Part shown: positions 1-5,277 of the stretch, piece by piece
Position numbering within the stretch: position 1 is the first letter of the stretch
How the letters are laid out: each line of letters opens with the position of its first letter
Assembly (NCBI GenBank): GCA_023252315.1
Contig: JAJPEB010000080.1
Coordinates: 1 to 6,177, forward strand
Direction: 5' to 3'
DNA from: Candidatus Woesearchaeota archaeon
GTDB lineage: Archaea > Nanobdellota > Nanobdellia > Woesearchaeales > UBA525
Length of the DNA: 6,177 nucleotides
Notes under the pieces: model-generated
Told to the model about the DNA's origin: nothing
Database searches by the model: none
Seen by the model: the letters and a program-made list of their open reading frames with translations, nothing else
Made by a program: the position numbers and the translations under genes

Positions 1-30
1 CACGGGCATTCTGTCGAGGATGACGAGTAG
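1..30 (+). CDS. Possible 3' end of an upstream gene (partial)
   Basis: Reading from base 1, the frame gives nine codons (HGHSVEDDE) followed by a TAG stop at 28-30. The acidic end is plausible for a C-terminus, and a TATA box for the next gene starts only 18 bases later, which fits a gene boundary here. Nothing identifies the protein. Too little is visible to exclude that these bases are non-coding or belong to a gene on the other strand. Confidence 0.25.
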   Translation, partial: HGHSVEDDE

Positions 31-47
31 GGGCCTTCCCGACCCGC

Positions 48-57
48 ATATTTTTAA
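48..57 (+). promoter_or_regulatory. Archaeal TATA box for the phosphodiesterase gene
   Basis: An A/T-only stretch (ATATTTTTAA) lies in otherwise GC-rich DNA, centred about 28 bp before the ATG at 81. Archaeal transcription starts roughly 25 bp downstream of the TATA centre, so the transcript would begin at or within a few bases of the start codon. No Shine-Dalgarno sequence precedes the ATG, which agrees with a leaderless mRNA. Confidence 0.7.
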
Positions 58-80
58 CTCCCCGCGCCAGCGGTCTGCGC

Positions 81-1229
81 ATGCACTTCCCCGACTACCG
101 CGGCGGCAGCCTCGTGAACCTCATGTCGTCGATCGCGGCGGCGTCGGGCACGAGGACGCGCTACCCGCAGCTCAAGGCGCTGCGCGCCAAAGAGCTCGAC
201 CACCGCAACGTCGTGCTGCTGCTCGTCGACGGGCTCGGCTACGAGTTCGCGCGCGCGAACGCGACGCTGCTCGCCCCGCATCTGAGGGGAAGCATGACCT
301 CCGTCTTCCCGTCCACGACCGCGGCGTGCGTCACGAGCCTGCTCACCGGGGAGGCGCCGCAGCAGCACGGCATCACGGGATGGTTCATGCACGCGAGGGA
401 GCTCGCGGGCGTGACGGTGCCGCTGCACTGCGCGCCGCGCGTAGGCAATGCGACGTTCGCGCAGCTCGGCATCCCGCTCGAGCGGGTCTACGGCGCGGCT
501 CCGCTCGCGCTGCGGATGAAGCGGGAGGCGTACGCGATCATCGGCGAGGACCTGCTCGCGTCGCCGTACAACGACGCGTTCCTGCGTGGGTCGAAGGCGC
601 TCGCGTACACGACGCCCGATGGCCTCTTCCGGCAGGTGCGCCGCGCTGTCACGTCGTCGCGCAGGCGCAAGTACGTCTACGCGTACTGGCCGATGCTCGA
701 CGCGCTCGGCCACGCGTTCGGGTGCGGAAGCGACGTGTTCCGCGACCACTTCCGCGCGCTCGAGGCCCGCATCTCGCGCCTCATCGCGTCGCTCGCGGGC
801 ACGGATACCTTGCTCATCGTGACGGGCGACCACGGCATGGTCGACGCGGGCAGGCACGACGTCGTCTGGGTGCACGAGCACCCGCAGCTCGAGGACGCGC
901 TCACGCTGCCGCTATGCGGGGAGCCTCGGGCCGCGTACTGCTACGTGCGCCCCGCGAGGGCGAAGGCGTTCGAGGGCTACGTCCGCGCGCAGCTCTCGCA
1001 CGCGTGCACGCTCGTGCGCAGCGACGCGCTCATCGCGCGAGGCGCGTTCGGCCTCGGCAAGGCGCATCCCCTCCTCGCGCACCGCGTCGGCGACTACGTG
1101 CTGCTCATGAAGGGCAGCCATATCGTGCGCAACGTGGTGCTCGGCGAGGCGCCCGTGTGGCACCGAGGCAACCACGGAGGCGTGAGCCGCGAGGAGATGC
1201 TCGTGCCGCTGATAGTGGCGAGAGCATAG
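81..1229 (+). CDS. Alkaline phosphatase superfamily phosphodiesterase / nucleotide pyrophosphatase
   Basis: A 382-residue metal-dependent phosphoryl-transfer enzyme of the type I phosphodiesterase/nucleotide pyrophosphatase family. The family signatures occur in order: VVLLLVDGLGY with metal-ligand Asp50; FPSTTAAC with probable nucleophile Thr80, followed by SLLTG; WPMLDALGH with Asp207 and His211; VTGDHGM with Asp250 and His251; and GNHGG with His365. Together these supply the two-metal site and nucleophile. The N-terminus (PDYRGGSLVNLMSSIA) is typical of single-domain prokaryotic members of about 380 residues. There is no signal peptide or membrane helix, so it is probably cytoplasmic. Substrate is unknown: nucleotides, phosphodiesters and phosphonates are all used in this superfamily. 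The ATG at 81 is chosen because family similarity begins there and the TATA box is correctly spaced. It appears monocistronic, since the next gene has its own promoter. Confidence 0.88.
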   Translation: MHFPDYRGGSLVNLMSSIAAASGTRTRYPQLKALRAKELDHRNVVLLLVDGLGYEFARANATLLAPHLRGSMTSVFPSTTAACVTSLLTGEAPQQHGITGWFMHARELAGVTVPLHCAPRVGNATFAQLGIPLERVYGAAPLALRMKREAYAIIGEDLLASPYNDAFLRGSKALAYTTPDGLFRQVRRAVTSSRRRKYVYAYWPMLDALGHAFGCGSDVFRDHFRALEARISRLIASLAGTDTLLIVTGDHGMVDAGRHDVVWVHEHPQLEDALTLPLCGEPRAAYCYVRPARAKAFEGYVRAQLSHACTLVRSDALIARGAFGLGKAHPLLAHRVGDYVLLMKGSHIVRNVVLGEAPVWHRGNHGGVSREEMLVPLIVARA

Positions 1230-1239
1230 CCAGGCCTGA

Positions 1240-1253
1240 CTATGCGGACATAG
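1240..1253 (+). other. Small hairpin after the phosphodiesterase gene
   Basis: A perfect 5-bp inverted repeat, CTATG / CATAG, around a 4-base loop begins 11 bases after the stop codon. It sits in the 96-bp gap before the insertase promoter. It could stabilise or help end the upstream transcript, but there is no T-run next to it, so a terminator role is weakly supported. Confidence 0.25.
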
Positions 1254-1292
1254 GGACCTACGAAGAAGGAAACCCCGCGCTTCCGAGCGTCA

Positions 1293-1303
1293 CCTTTTAA
1301 TAG
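1293..1303 (+). promoter_or_regulatory. Archaeal TATA box for the insertase-phosphatase operon
   Basis: The A/T-rich element CCTTTTAATAG is centred about 28 bp before the ATG at 1326, in a GC-rich gap. The geometry predicts a transcript start within a few bases of the start codon, hence a leaderless message. No Shine-Dalgarno-like sequence is seen upstream of the ATG. Confidence 0.7.
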
Positions 1304-1325
1304 GGGGCGGCTCCACTCGGGCGCA

Positions 1326-2105
1326 ATGGTCTCCGGATTCCAGTCGATCGTCGACACGGTGCTCACGCCCGTCTTCGGGTGGCTGCTGCGCATCCCGTCC
1401 ATCGTCGCGATCCTCTTCCTCTCGCTGCTCCTCGGCCTCGTGAGCACGCTGCTGCAGAAGTACCTGACGGACCAGGCGAAGATGCGCAGGCTCAAGGACG
1501 ACACGAAGAAGCTGCAGAAGCAGATGAAGGACGCGCAGAAGAAGGGCGAGCACGACAAGATGCTCAAGGCCCAGCAGAAGATGATGCCCATCCAGATGGA
1601 CCTGCTGCGCGAGAGCTTCAAGCCGCTGCTGTGGACGATGGTCCCGTTCCTGCTCATCTTCTTCTGGCTCTCGGTGCACTTCGCGTTCCTGCCCGTCGAG
1701 CCGGGCGTGCCGTTCACGGTCACGGCGGCGTTCGAGGACGGCGTGTCCGGCAACGCGACGCTCTCCGTGCCCGAGGGATTCACGGTCGACGAGCCGACGA
1801 AGGCGATCTCGAACGGCGCGGCGGTGTGGACGGTCAAGGGCCCCGAGGGCGAGCACGACCTCACGCTCCACTACGCGGGCGCGGACTTCACGCGCTCGGT
1901 CCTCGTCACGCATGAGCGCGAGTACCTGCCGCCCGTGCAGCAGCTCCACGGCTCCGTGCAGTCGATCACGATCGGCAACGCGAAGCTGCTCCCGCTCGGG
2001 CCCGGCTTCAACCTCTTCGGCTGGCAGCCGAGCTGGATCTTCTACTACATCATCCTGAGCATCCCGATCTCCCTGGGGCTCAAGAAGCTCCTGCGGGTCG
2101 TCTGA
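1326..2105 (+). CDS. DUF106/EMC3/TMCO1-family membrane insertase (Oxa1 superfamily)
   Basis: A 259-residue integral membrane protein with the archaeal DUF106 (EMC3/TMCO1) architecture, a family related to YidC/Oxa1 that inserts membrane proteins from the ribosome. The sequence shows a helix at about 24-44 and a highly charged coiled coil at about 47-88 (many Lys, Gln and Met, including KKLQKQMKDAQKK). A second helix follows at about 99-119, then a beta-rich domain at about 125-200 that should lie outside the membrane, and a last helix at about 236-254. The amphipathic, methionine-rich coiled coil is the segment expected to contact nascent chains or the ribosome. In many archaea this gene lies between adk and the eL34 gene. 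Here eL34 is still nearby (at 3816) but separated by two genes. Its TGA overlaps the ATG of the next gene by one base, so the two are co-transcribed. Confidence 0.9.
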   Translation: MVSGFQSIVDTVLTPVFGWLLRIPSIVAILFLSLLLGLVSTLLQKYLTDQAKMRRLKDDTKKLQKQMKDAQKKGEHDKMLKAQQKMMPIQMDLLRESFKPLLWTMVPFLLIFFWLSVHFAFLPVEPGVPFTVTAAFEDGVSGNATLSVPEGFTVDEPTKAISNGAAVWTVKGPEGEHDLTLHYAGADFTRSVLVTHEREYLPPVQQLHGSVQSITIGNAKLLPLGPGFNLFGWQPSWIFYYIILSIPISLGLKKLLRVV

Positions 2106-2905
2106 TGCCCGCCTCGCGCAAGGCCGCGATGGTGCGTGCCGCGCGCGCGGCGGGGGACATCATCCGCGCGCGCTTCGGCCGCGCCCATCTCAAGGAGCGC
2201 AAGGCGGACAAGAGCATCGTGACCGAGGTCGACCGGCGCGCGGAGGAGGAGATCATCCGCATCCTCACGCGCGACTTCCCGTACCGGGTCATCGCGGAGG
2301 AGTCGGGAGCGCGCGGCGCCGAATCCGAGTACACATGGGTCATCGACCCGCTCGACGGCACGTCGAACTTCACGCGCGGCATCCCGCTCTTCTGCACGTC
2401 GATCGCGCTGCTCAGGGGGGGCGAGGCGTGCATGGGCGTGATCTACCACCCCATCACGGACGAGCTCTTCTTCGCGGGCGAGACGGGAGAGGCGACGCTC
2501 AACGGCCGCCCCGTGCGCGCCGCGCGCGCCGCGCAGCCCAAGTCGTACATCTTCCACGACGCGCTGCACGCGTCGGCAGACATCGGCGAGTTCTTCTCGC
2601 GCATCACGCCCGTCTTCTCGGGCGAGAAGCGCAGCGAGCGCAACATCGGCACGTCTGCGCTCGCGCTCGCGTACGTCGCGTCGTGCAAGGGCGACGCGTT
2701 CATCGGCTACGGGCAGGAGCTGTGGGACGTCGCGGCGGCGCTGCTCATCTGCGGGCGCGCGGGCCTCACGGTGACGGACTGGGAAGGCAGGCCCTGGCGT
2801 CGGGGGGCGTCGGGGCTGCTCGTCGCGGACGCGGGGCTGCACCGTACGCTCGTGCGGCTGTTGCGCAAGAGAGAGGGCGACGGTCAGCGGGGCGCGAGCA
2901 GGTAG
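2105..2905 (+). CDS. Inositol monophosphatase family protein (IMPase / FBPase-type)
   Basis: A 266-residue soluble Mg2+-dependent sugar/inositol phosphatase. The family motifs are intact: KADKSIVTEVD (residues 33-43), IAEESG with metal ligand Glu66, WVIDPLDGTSNF with Asp81, Asp84, Gly85 and Thr86, and LWDVAAALL with Asp208 near the C-terminus. Archaeal members often act on both inositol-1-phosphate and fructose-1,6-bisphosphate, so the substrate cannot be decided here; 3'-phosphoadenosine phosphatase activity is another option in the family. The start is the ATG in TGATG, overlapping the insertase stop by one base. There is no Shine-Dalgarno sequence, which suggests translation by termination-reinitiation. 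The last 22 bp overlap the convergent methyltransferase gene. The final basic residues after about 255 are unlikely to belong to the fold. Confidence 0.9.
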   Translation: MPASRKAAMVRAARAAGDIIRARFGRAHLKERKADKSIVTEVDRRAEEEIIRILTRDFPYRVIAEESGARGAESEYTWVIDPLDGTSNFTRGIPLFCTSIALLRGGEACMGVIYHPITDELFFAGETGEATLNGRPVRAARAAQPKSYIFHDALHASADIGEFFSRITPVFSGEKRSERNIGTSALALAYVASCKGDAFIGYGQELWDVAAALLICGRAGLTVTDWEGRPWRRGASGLLVADAGLHRTLVRLLRKREGDGQRGASR

Positions 2906-3651
2906 CCCGCGCGCTTGCCGATCTCCGCCTGGCAGACGACATCGAAATCCTTGAAGCAGAGCGGGACGCCGAGCTCGAACATCACGCATACCCTGCCGTC
3001 CGGGGAGAGCAGCGGGCGCAGCCCGGAGAGGATGTCCGACACCGCCTCGCACTGGATGTCGCGCCCTTTGCCGTCGACGAGACGGGACTCGTGCGAATAC
3101 GGGGGATCGGTGAAGATGAGGTCGATCCCGCCGCCGGTCTGCGCCATCGCATGCTCGGCGTGGAATGCGTTCGCCTGGAACACGTGGTAGGGCGCGGGCT
3201 CGAACTCGGCAGTGTGGATGATGCGGCCGAGCGCTCTCGCCATGTCCGCATGGGTCGCCTTCGTCTCAGGTCCTCTGGCCCCGCTGCGCCTCTCGCGCCG
3301 GTAGCCGGAGTCGAGCCGATACTGGGTGTCGAGCTGGCGCGCCCTCGCGTTGAGCGCGGCGGGGTTGCTCACGATCTCGAGGTTCCTGCGCGCGGTCTCG
3401 ACCGCGGCGCCGCTGATGTCGGAGCCGTACAGGTAGGCGACCTCGTGAGAGTGAAGCGCTTGCACCGTCGAGAGCCCCACGCCGTTGCCTGCGAAGGGGT
3501 CGTACAGTCGCCACGGATTGTCCGCCTTCGCCCTGTGCCTCGCCTTCGAGAACATCTGGTCGGCGACGTAGGGCGAGAAGTTGGGCGTCTCGGGGTTCTT
3601 GCGCAGCACGCCTCCTGGCGAGAGGAGGTTGTAGTCGAACTGCCGTCGCAT
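2884..3651 (-). CDS. AviRa-like rRNA methyltransferase
   Basis: A 255-residue class I SAM-dependent methyltransferase. Visible motifs are SAM-binding DPFAGNG at 51-57, acidic Asp78 in YGSDISGAA for the SAM ribose, and catalytic-loop TDPPY at 181-185. The whole layout resembles AviRa, the Streptomyces avilamycin-resistance enzyme that methylates a guanine (G2535, E. coli numbering) of 23S rRNA. Shared points, judged from memory, are the N-terminal GGVLRKNP...NFSPYVADQMF block, the long helical insertion after the NLEIVSNPAALNAR segment, the DPPY-type loop (AviRa has DLPY), the C-terminal QAEIGKRAGYLL block, and the total length. No THUMP or DNA target-recognition domain is present. Target in this organism is inferred, not shown. 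The start at 3651 has a TATA box 26 bp upstream. It is divergent from the eL34 gene and convergent, with a 22-bp overlap, on the phosphatase gene. A DNA or other RNA methyltransferase role remains possible. Confidence 0.8.
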   Translation of the reverse strand: MRRQFDYNLLSPGGVLRKNPETPNFSPYVADQMFSKARHRAKADNPWRLYDPFAGNGVGLSTVQALHSHEVAYLYGSDISGAAVETARRNLEIVSNPAALNARARQLDTQYRLDSGYRRERRSGARGPETKATHADMARALGRIIHTAEFEPAPYHVFQANAFHAEHAMAQTGGGIDLIFTDPPYSHESRLVDGKGRDIQCEAVSDILSGLRPLLSPDGRVCVMFELGVPLCFKDFDVVCQAEIGKRAGYLLAPR

Positions 3652-3670
3652 GCGGTGGCCGCTTGGGGGC

Positions 3671-3683
3671 CTGTTAATAAATC
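3671..3683 (-). promoter_or_regulatory. Archaeal TATA box for the methyltransferase gene
   Basis: On the minus strand the element reads GATTTATTAACAG, with TTTATTAA centred about 26 bp upstream of the ATG at 3651. This predicts a leaderless transcript. It lies in a locally AT-rich island (3672-3730) unlike the flanking DNA. Confidence 0.65.
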
Positions 3684-3692
3684 TTGCGTTAT

Positions 3693-3712
3693 TTACTACT
3701 TAAAAGTACTAA
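3693..3712. promoter_or_regulatory. Palindrome in the divergent promoter region, candidate operator
   Basis: Two 9-base arms, TTACTACTT and AAGTACTAA, match in 8 of 9 positions around a 2-base centre; the inner TACTT/AAGTA pairs are perfect. The centre is about 52 bp upstream of the methyltransferase start and about 114 bp upstream of eL34, just outside the methyltransferase TATA box. A dimeric winged-helix or helix-turn-helix regulator could bind here. AT-rich promoter DNA gives such palindromes by chance more easily than the rest of the window. Confidence 0.35.
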
Positions 3713-3780
3713 CTATTTCTGCATTTTTCGCTGAAGCACGGCTTGGCGGGTCCGGGGCTTCCGTCGCCACCCCAGCACAA

Positions 3781-3791
3781 CCTTTATAAAA
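3781..3791 (+). promoter_or_regulatory. Strong TATA box for the eL34-eL14 operon
   Basis: CCTTTATAAAA is close to the archaeal TATA consensus and is centred about 30 bp before the ATG at 3816. It is the best TATA match in the window, as expected for a highly expressed ribosomal operon. The predicted start site lies within about five bases of the ATG, so the eL34 message is probably leaderless or nearly so. Confidence 0.75.
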
Positions 3792-3815
3792 CCACTGGAG
3801 TTCCTGCGTCCCGCT

Positions 3816-4091
3816 ATGGTCAGCGGCAGGTTCAAGTCACGCACATACGCGCGCTCGCAGGTGCGCACGCCCGGCGGCGGGAACGTCCTCAGGCATACGC
3901 TGCGCAAGCCGAAGAAGGCGCACTGCGCGTCCTGCGGCAACGTGCTCGCGGGCGTCGCGCGCGGCAGGCCCGCCCAGCTCAAGAAGCTCTCGAAGACGCA
4001 GCGGGTGCCCACGCGCCCGTACGCGGGCACGCTGTGCAGCCCGTGCTCGCGCAAGAAGCTGATCGAGAAGGCCAGGCAGCAGCAGGCATAA
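3816..4091 (+). CDS. rpl34e: Large-subunit ribosomal protein eL34 (L34e)
   Basis: A 91-residue basic protein matching archaeal eL34 across its full length. The N-terminus (SGRFKSRTYARSQVRTPGG) contacts rRNA. A zinc ribbon is formed by Cys37-x2-Cys40 and Cys74-x2-Cys77, followed by a basic C-terminal helix (SRKKLIEKARQ). It is a structural component of the 50S subunit found in archaea and eukaryotes but not in bacteria. The gene leads an operon with eL14, which starts 59 bases after its stop. In most archaea with this cluster a cytidylate kinase gene lies between the two; here there is no room for it. Confidence 0.95.
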   Translation: MVSGRFKSRTYARSQVRTPGGGNVLRHTLRKPKKAHCASCGNVLAGVARGRPAQLKKLSKTQRVPTRPYAGTLCSPCSRKKLIEKARQQQA

Positions 4092-4140
4092 GGCCCACTC
4101 GCTCACCGCGGCGACGCGTGAGGATCTGGAGTGGAGCGGC

Positions 4141-4146
4141 AGGTGG
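4141..4146 (+). promoter_or_regulatory. Shine-Dalgarno sequence of eL14
   Basis: AGGTGG ends four bases before the ATG at 4151 and matches the core of the archaeal anti-Shine-Dalgarno complement (GGAGGTG). It supports that ATG over upstream in-frame codons and fits an internal operon gene, in contrast to the leaderless first genes. Confidence 0.55.
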
Positions 4147-4150
4147 AACG

Positions 4151-4579
4151 ATGTTCAAGGTAGGGGATGTATGTGTCAAGATCGCAGGCCGTGACGCGGG
4201 CAAGACGTGCGTCGTCGTGGACACGCTCGAGAGCGGGCTCGTCCTCGTCGAGGGCGCGACCCGCAGGCGCAAGTGCAACACGCGTCACCTCGAGCCCACG
4301 GGCAAGAGCCTCGACGTGAAGAAGGGCGCCTCGCACGAGGCCGTCATGAAGGCGCTCGGCCTCGAGCCCGTGCAGCGCAAGCCGAAGAAGGCGGGCGAGA
4401 AGCCGCGCGTGCAGCGCAAGGCGACCGCGAGCGGCGCTCCGGGCACGCAGGAGCGCAAGGCGCCCAAGAAGGGCGCGGCCGGCAAGGCGGCAAAGCCCAA
4501 GGCGGAGCCCGCAGGCGAGAAGCCCGCGAAGGCCGCGCCGAAGAAAGCGGCGAAGAGGCCCGCCGACGCGCAGGAGTGA
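4151..4579 (+). CDS. rpl14e: Large-subunit ribosomal protein eL14 (L14e) with Lys/Ala/Pro-rich tail
   Basis: A 142-residue protein. Residues 1 to about 76 are the eL14 core, a KOW/SH3-like RNA-binding fold: MFKVGDVCVKIAGRDAGKTC, then VVVDTLESGLVLVEG, then CNTRHLEPT. This core binds 23S rRNA in the 50S subunit. Archaeal eL14 is usually about 75-95 residues, so residues from about 77 to 142 are an extra tail made almost wholly of Lys, Ala, Pro, Gly, Glu and Arg, with the unit AGEKP at 81-85 and again at 121-125. The tail looks disordered and resembles the C-terminal tails of eukaryotic eL14 and of histone H1-like proteins in composition. The ATG is chosen because the core begins there and AGGTGG precedes it. 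It follows eL34 by 59 bases and is presumably co-transcribed with it. A pyrimidine-rich tract follows the stop. Confidence 0.92.
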   Translation: MFKVGDVCVKIAGRDAGKTCVVVDTLESGLVLVEGATRRRKCNTRHLEPTGKSLDVKKGASHEAVMKALGLEPVQRKPKKAGEKPRVQRKATASGAPGTQERKAPKKGAAGKAAKPKAEPAGEKPAKAAPKKAAKRPADAQE

Positions 4580-4584
4580 GGCGC

Positions 4585-4616
4585 TTTCCCTTTTCCTCCT
4601 TCATCCTTCTCTTCCG
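4585..4616 (+). terminator. Pyrimidine/T-rich tract, probable terminator of the eL34-eL14 operon
   Basis: Five bases after the eL14 stop begins a run of some 30 bases that is all T and C apart from one A, with TTT, TTTT and several TT groups. Archaeal RNA polymerase terminates in U-rich stretches without requiring a hairpin, and this is the most T-rich tract on the plus strand after a gene. The T runs are interrupted, so termination may be spread over several positions. Confidence 0.5.
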
Positions 4617-4647
4617 TGCTCTCGCGGAGATCGTCGCGCCCGTCGAT

Positions 4648-4669
4648 TGCGGATCCTCCCGCATCCGCA
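4648..4669. other. Hairpin between convergent genes
   Basis: TGCGGAT and ATCCGCA form a perfect 7-bp stem around an 8-base loop, lying between the 3' ends of eL14 (+) and the small Cys protein gene (-), 16 bases past the latter's stop. No T-run follows on either strand, so a role in protecting 3' ends or blocking read-through is as likely as termination. Confidence 0.35.
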
Positions 4670-4685
4670 GCCAGGCCGTTCGTGC

Positions 4686-5021
4686 TCAGCATGGCCCTTT
4701 CCAGCGGTACGCATTCCCCAGCCCCGCATCCCTGATCCCCGGGCGCGAGCTCACCCATTCGTAGACGGGACACTCCCTGCATGCGCTCGGATACGCGCCT
4801 GCGCCCTCGTCGTACCCTAGGCATCCCCCGTTCGGGCCGCGCACGATGCAGTACGGCGATGGATCTTCCCGCACGAGCAGGGGAAGCGGATCGCCTCCCC
4901 TGAGCCTCGTCCCGATGCTGACCTGGTTCTTGTGGAGCCTCCTCCCGTCGGTGGGCTTCCTCACGTAGCCCCTGCCGGTATCGATGACTCCTGCGATGTC
5001 TCCTGCCTCTTGCCTTGCCAT
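4686..5021 (-). CDS. Hypothetical small cysteine-containing protein
   Basis: I do not recognise this 111-residue protein. Five cysteines are present: Cys58, Cys67, Cys81, Cys84 and the C-terminal Cys111. The first four form C-x8-C-x13-C-x2-C, in the order SPYCIVRG, GGCLGYD, and ACRECPVYEW, which could bind zinc or an iron-sulfur cluster. The N-terminal half is basic and rich in Gly and Arg; there is no membrane helix or signal peptide. The gene is supported by a perfect AGGAGG six bases before the ATG, the strongest ribosome binding site in the window. Codon use differs from its neighbours: nine of thirteen arginines are AGG, where neighbouring genes prefer CGC, and third positions are less G/C-biased. 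This may reflect transfer or lower expression. It stands alone, convergent to eL14, with a long upstream gap. Confidence 0.7.
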   Translation of the reverse strand: MARQEAGDIAGVIDTGRGYVRKPTDGRRLHKNQVSIGTRLRGGDPLPLLVREDPSPYCIVRGPNGGCLGYDEGAGAYPSACRECPVYEWVSSRPGIRDAGLGNAYRWKGPC

Positions 5022-5027
5022 GATGCG

Positions 5028-5033
5028 CCTCCT
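5028..5033 (-). promoter_or_regulatory. Perfect Shine-Dalgarno of the small Cys protein gene
   Basis: On the minus strand AGGAGG lies six bases upstream of the ATG at 5021. It fixes the start and shows the message must carry a 5' leader, unlike the leaderless genes around it. Confidence 0.7.
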
Positions 5034-5195
5034 GTGGCGTGTAGCGAAGTATGATGTCGGTGATCGAAGACGGAAGGCGAGCTCGCGCGGGACGGAGCGT
5101 CGCCGATGATTGGGTGGGGGTGTGGTCGGTGCTACGCACCGAAGGAGAACGCGAACACGACGAACGAGACCTGCGATCCAGACGAACGTGCCGTG

Positions 5196-5218
5196 CGCAT
5201 GCGTCGAGAGAGCATGCG
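5196..5218. promoter_or_regulatory. Inverted repeat in the divergent intergenic region
   Basis: CGCATGC and GCATGCG are perfect 7-bp arms separated by nine bases, directly beside the A/T element at 5221-5230. As DNA it could be an operator; as RNA it could be a hairpin. It lies in the 256-bp gap (5022-5277) between the divergent Cys protein and membrane protein genes. Apart from this repeat, the two A/T elements and a possible 22-codon ORF on the minus strand, I see no tRNA or other RNA gene in the gap. Confidence 0.4.
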
Positions 5219-5220
5219 AG

Positions 5221-5230
5221 GATATTTAAC
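5221..5230 (-). promoter_or_regulatory. Possible TATA box for leftward transcription
   Basis: The minus strand reads GTTAAATATC, an A/T-rich element isolated in GC-rich DNA. It would start leftward transcription near 5200 and give the small Cys protein gene a leader of about 180 bases. Read the other way (GATATTTAAC) it could also serve the membrane protein gene with a short leader, so the direction is undecided. Confidence 0.4.
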
Positions 5231-5246
5231 AGTTTCCCCTGCGAAA

Positions 5247-5259
5247 CCTTTTTCAACTC
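5247..5259 (+). promoter_or_regulatory. TATA-like element for the membrane protein gene
   Basis: CCTTTTTCAAC is centred about 25 bp before the ATG at 5278, repeating the leaderless geometry of the other first genes. It is interrupted by a C and is a weaker TATA box than that of eL34. Confidence 0.5.
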
Positions 5260-5277
5260 CCTTCCCCGACGCACCGC

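Noticed and set aside
20..1300. Plus-strand ORF of 426 codons over the phosphodiesterase gene
   Set aside because: It is the neighbouring frame of the phosphodiesterase. Its product is Arg/Ala-rich without motifs, and the TATA box lies inside it rather than before it.
2045..3052. Minus-strand ORF of 335 codons opposite the phosphatase
   Set aside because: Low-complexity Arg/Ala/Glu/Asp translation typical of antisense to GC-rich coding sequence; the opposite strand encodes a clear inositol monophosphatase.
2335..3789. Very long plus-strand ORF (484 codons) across the phosphatase and methyltransferase genes
   Set aside because: Its translation is dominated by Arg, Ala, His and Gly and has no family motifs. 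It is a +2-frame shadow of the phosphatase followed by antisense of the methyltransferase, both of which show intact motifs.
3743..4150. N-terminal extension of the eL14 frame upstream of the ATG at 4151
   Set aside because: The frame is open upstream but encodes an out-of-frame reading of eL34. The eL14 core begins at MFKVGD and is preceded by AGGTGG.
5041..5277. Possible tRNA or structured RNA gene in the gap between the divergent genes
   Set aside because: I looked for a T-loop GTTCRANNC with matching acceptor and anticodon stems on both strands and found no consistent cloverleaf.
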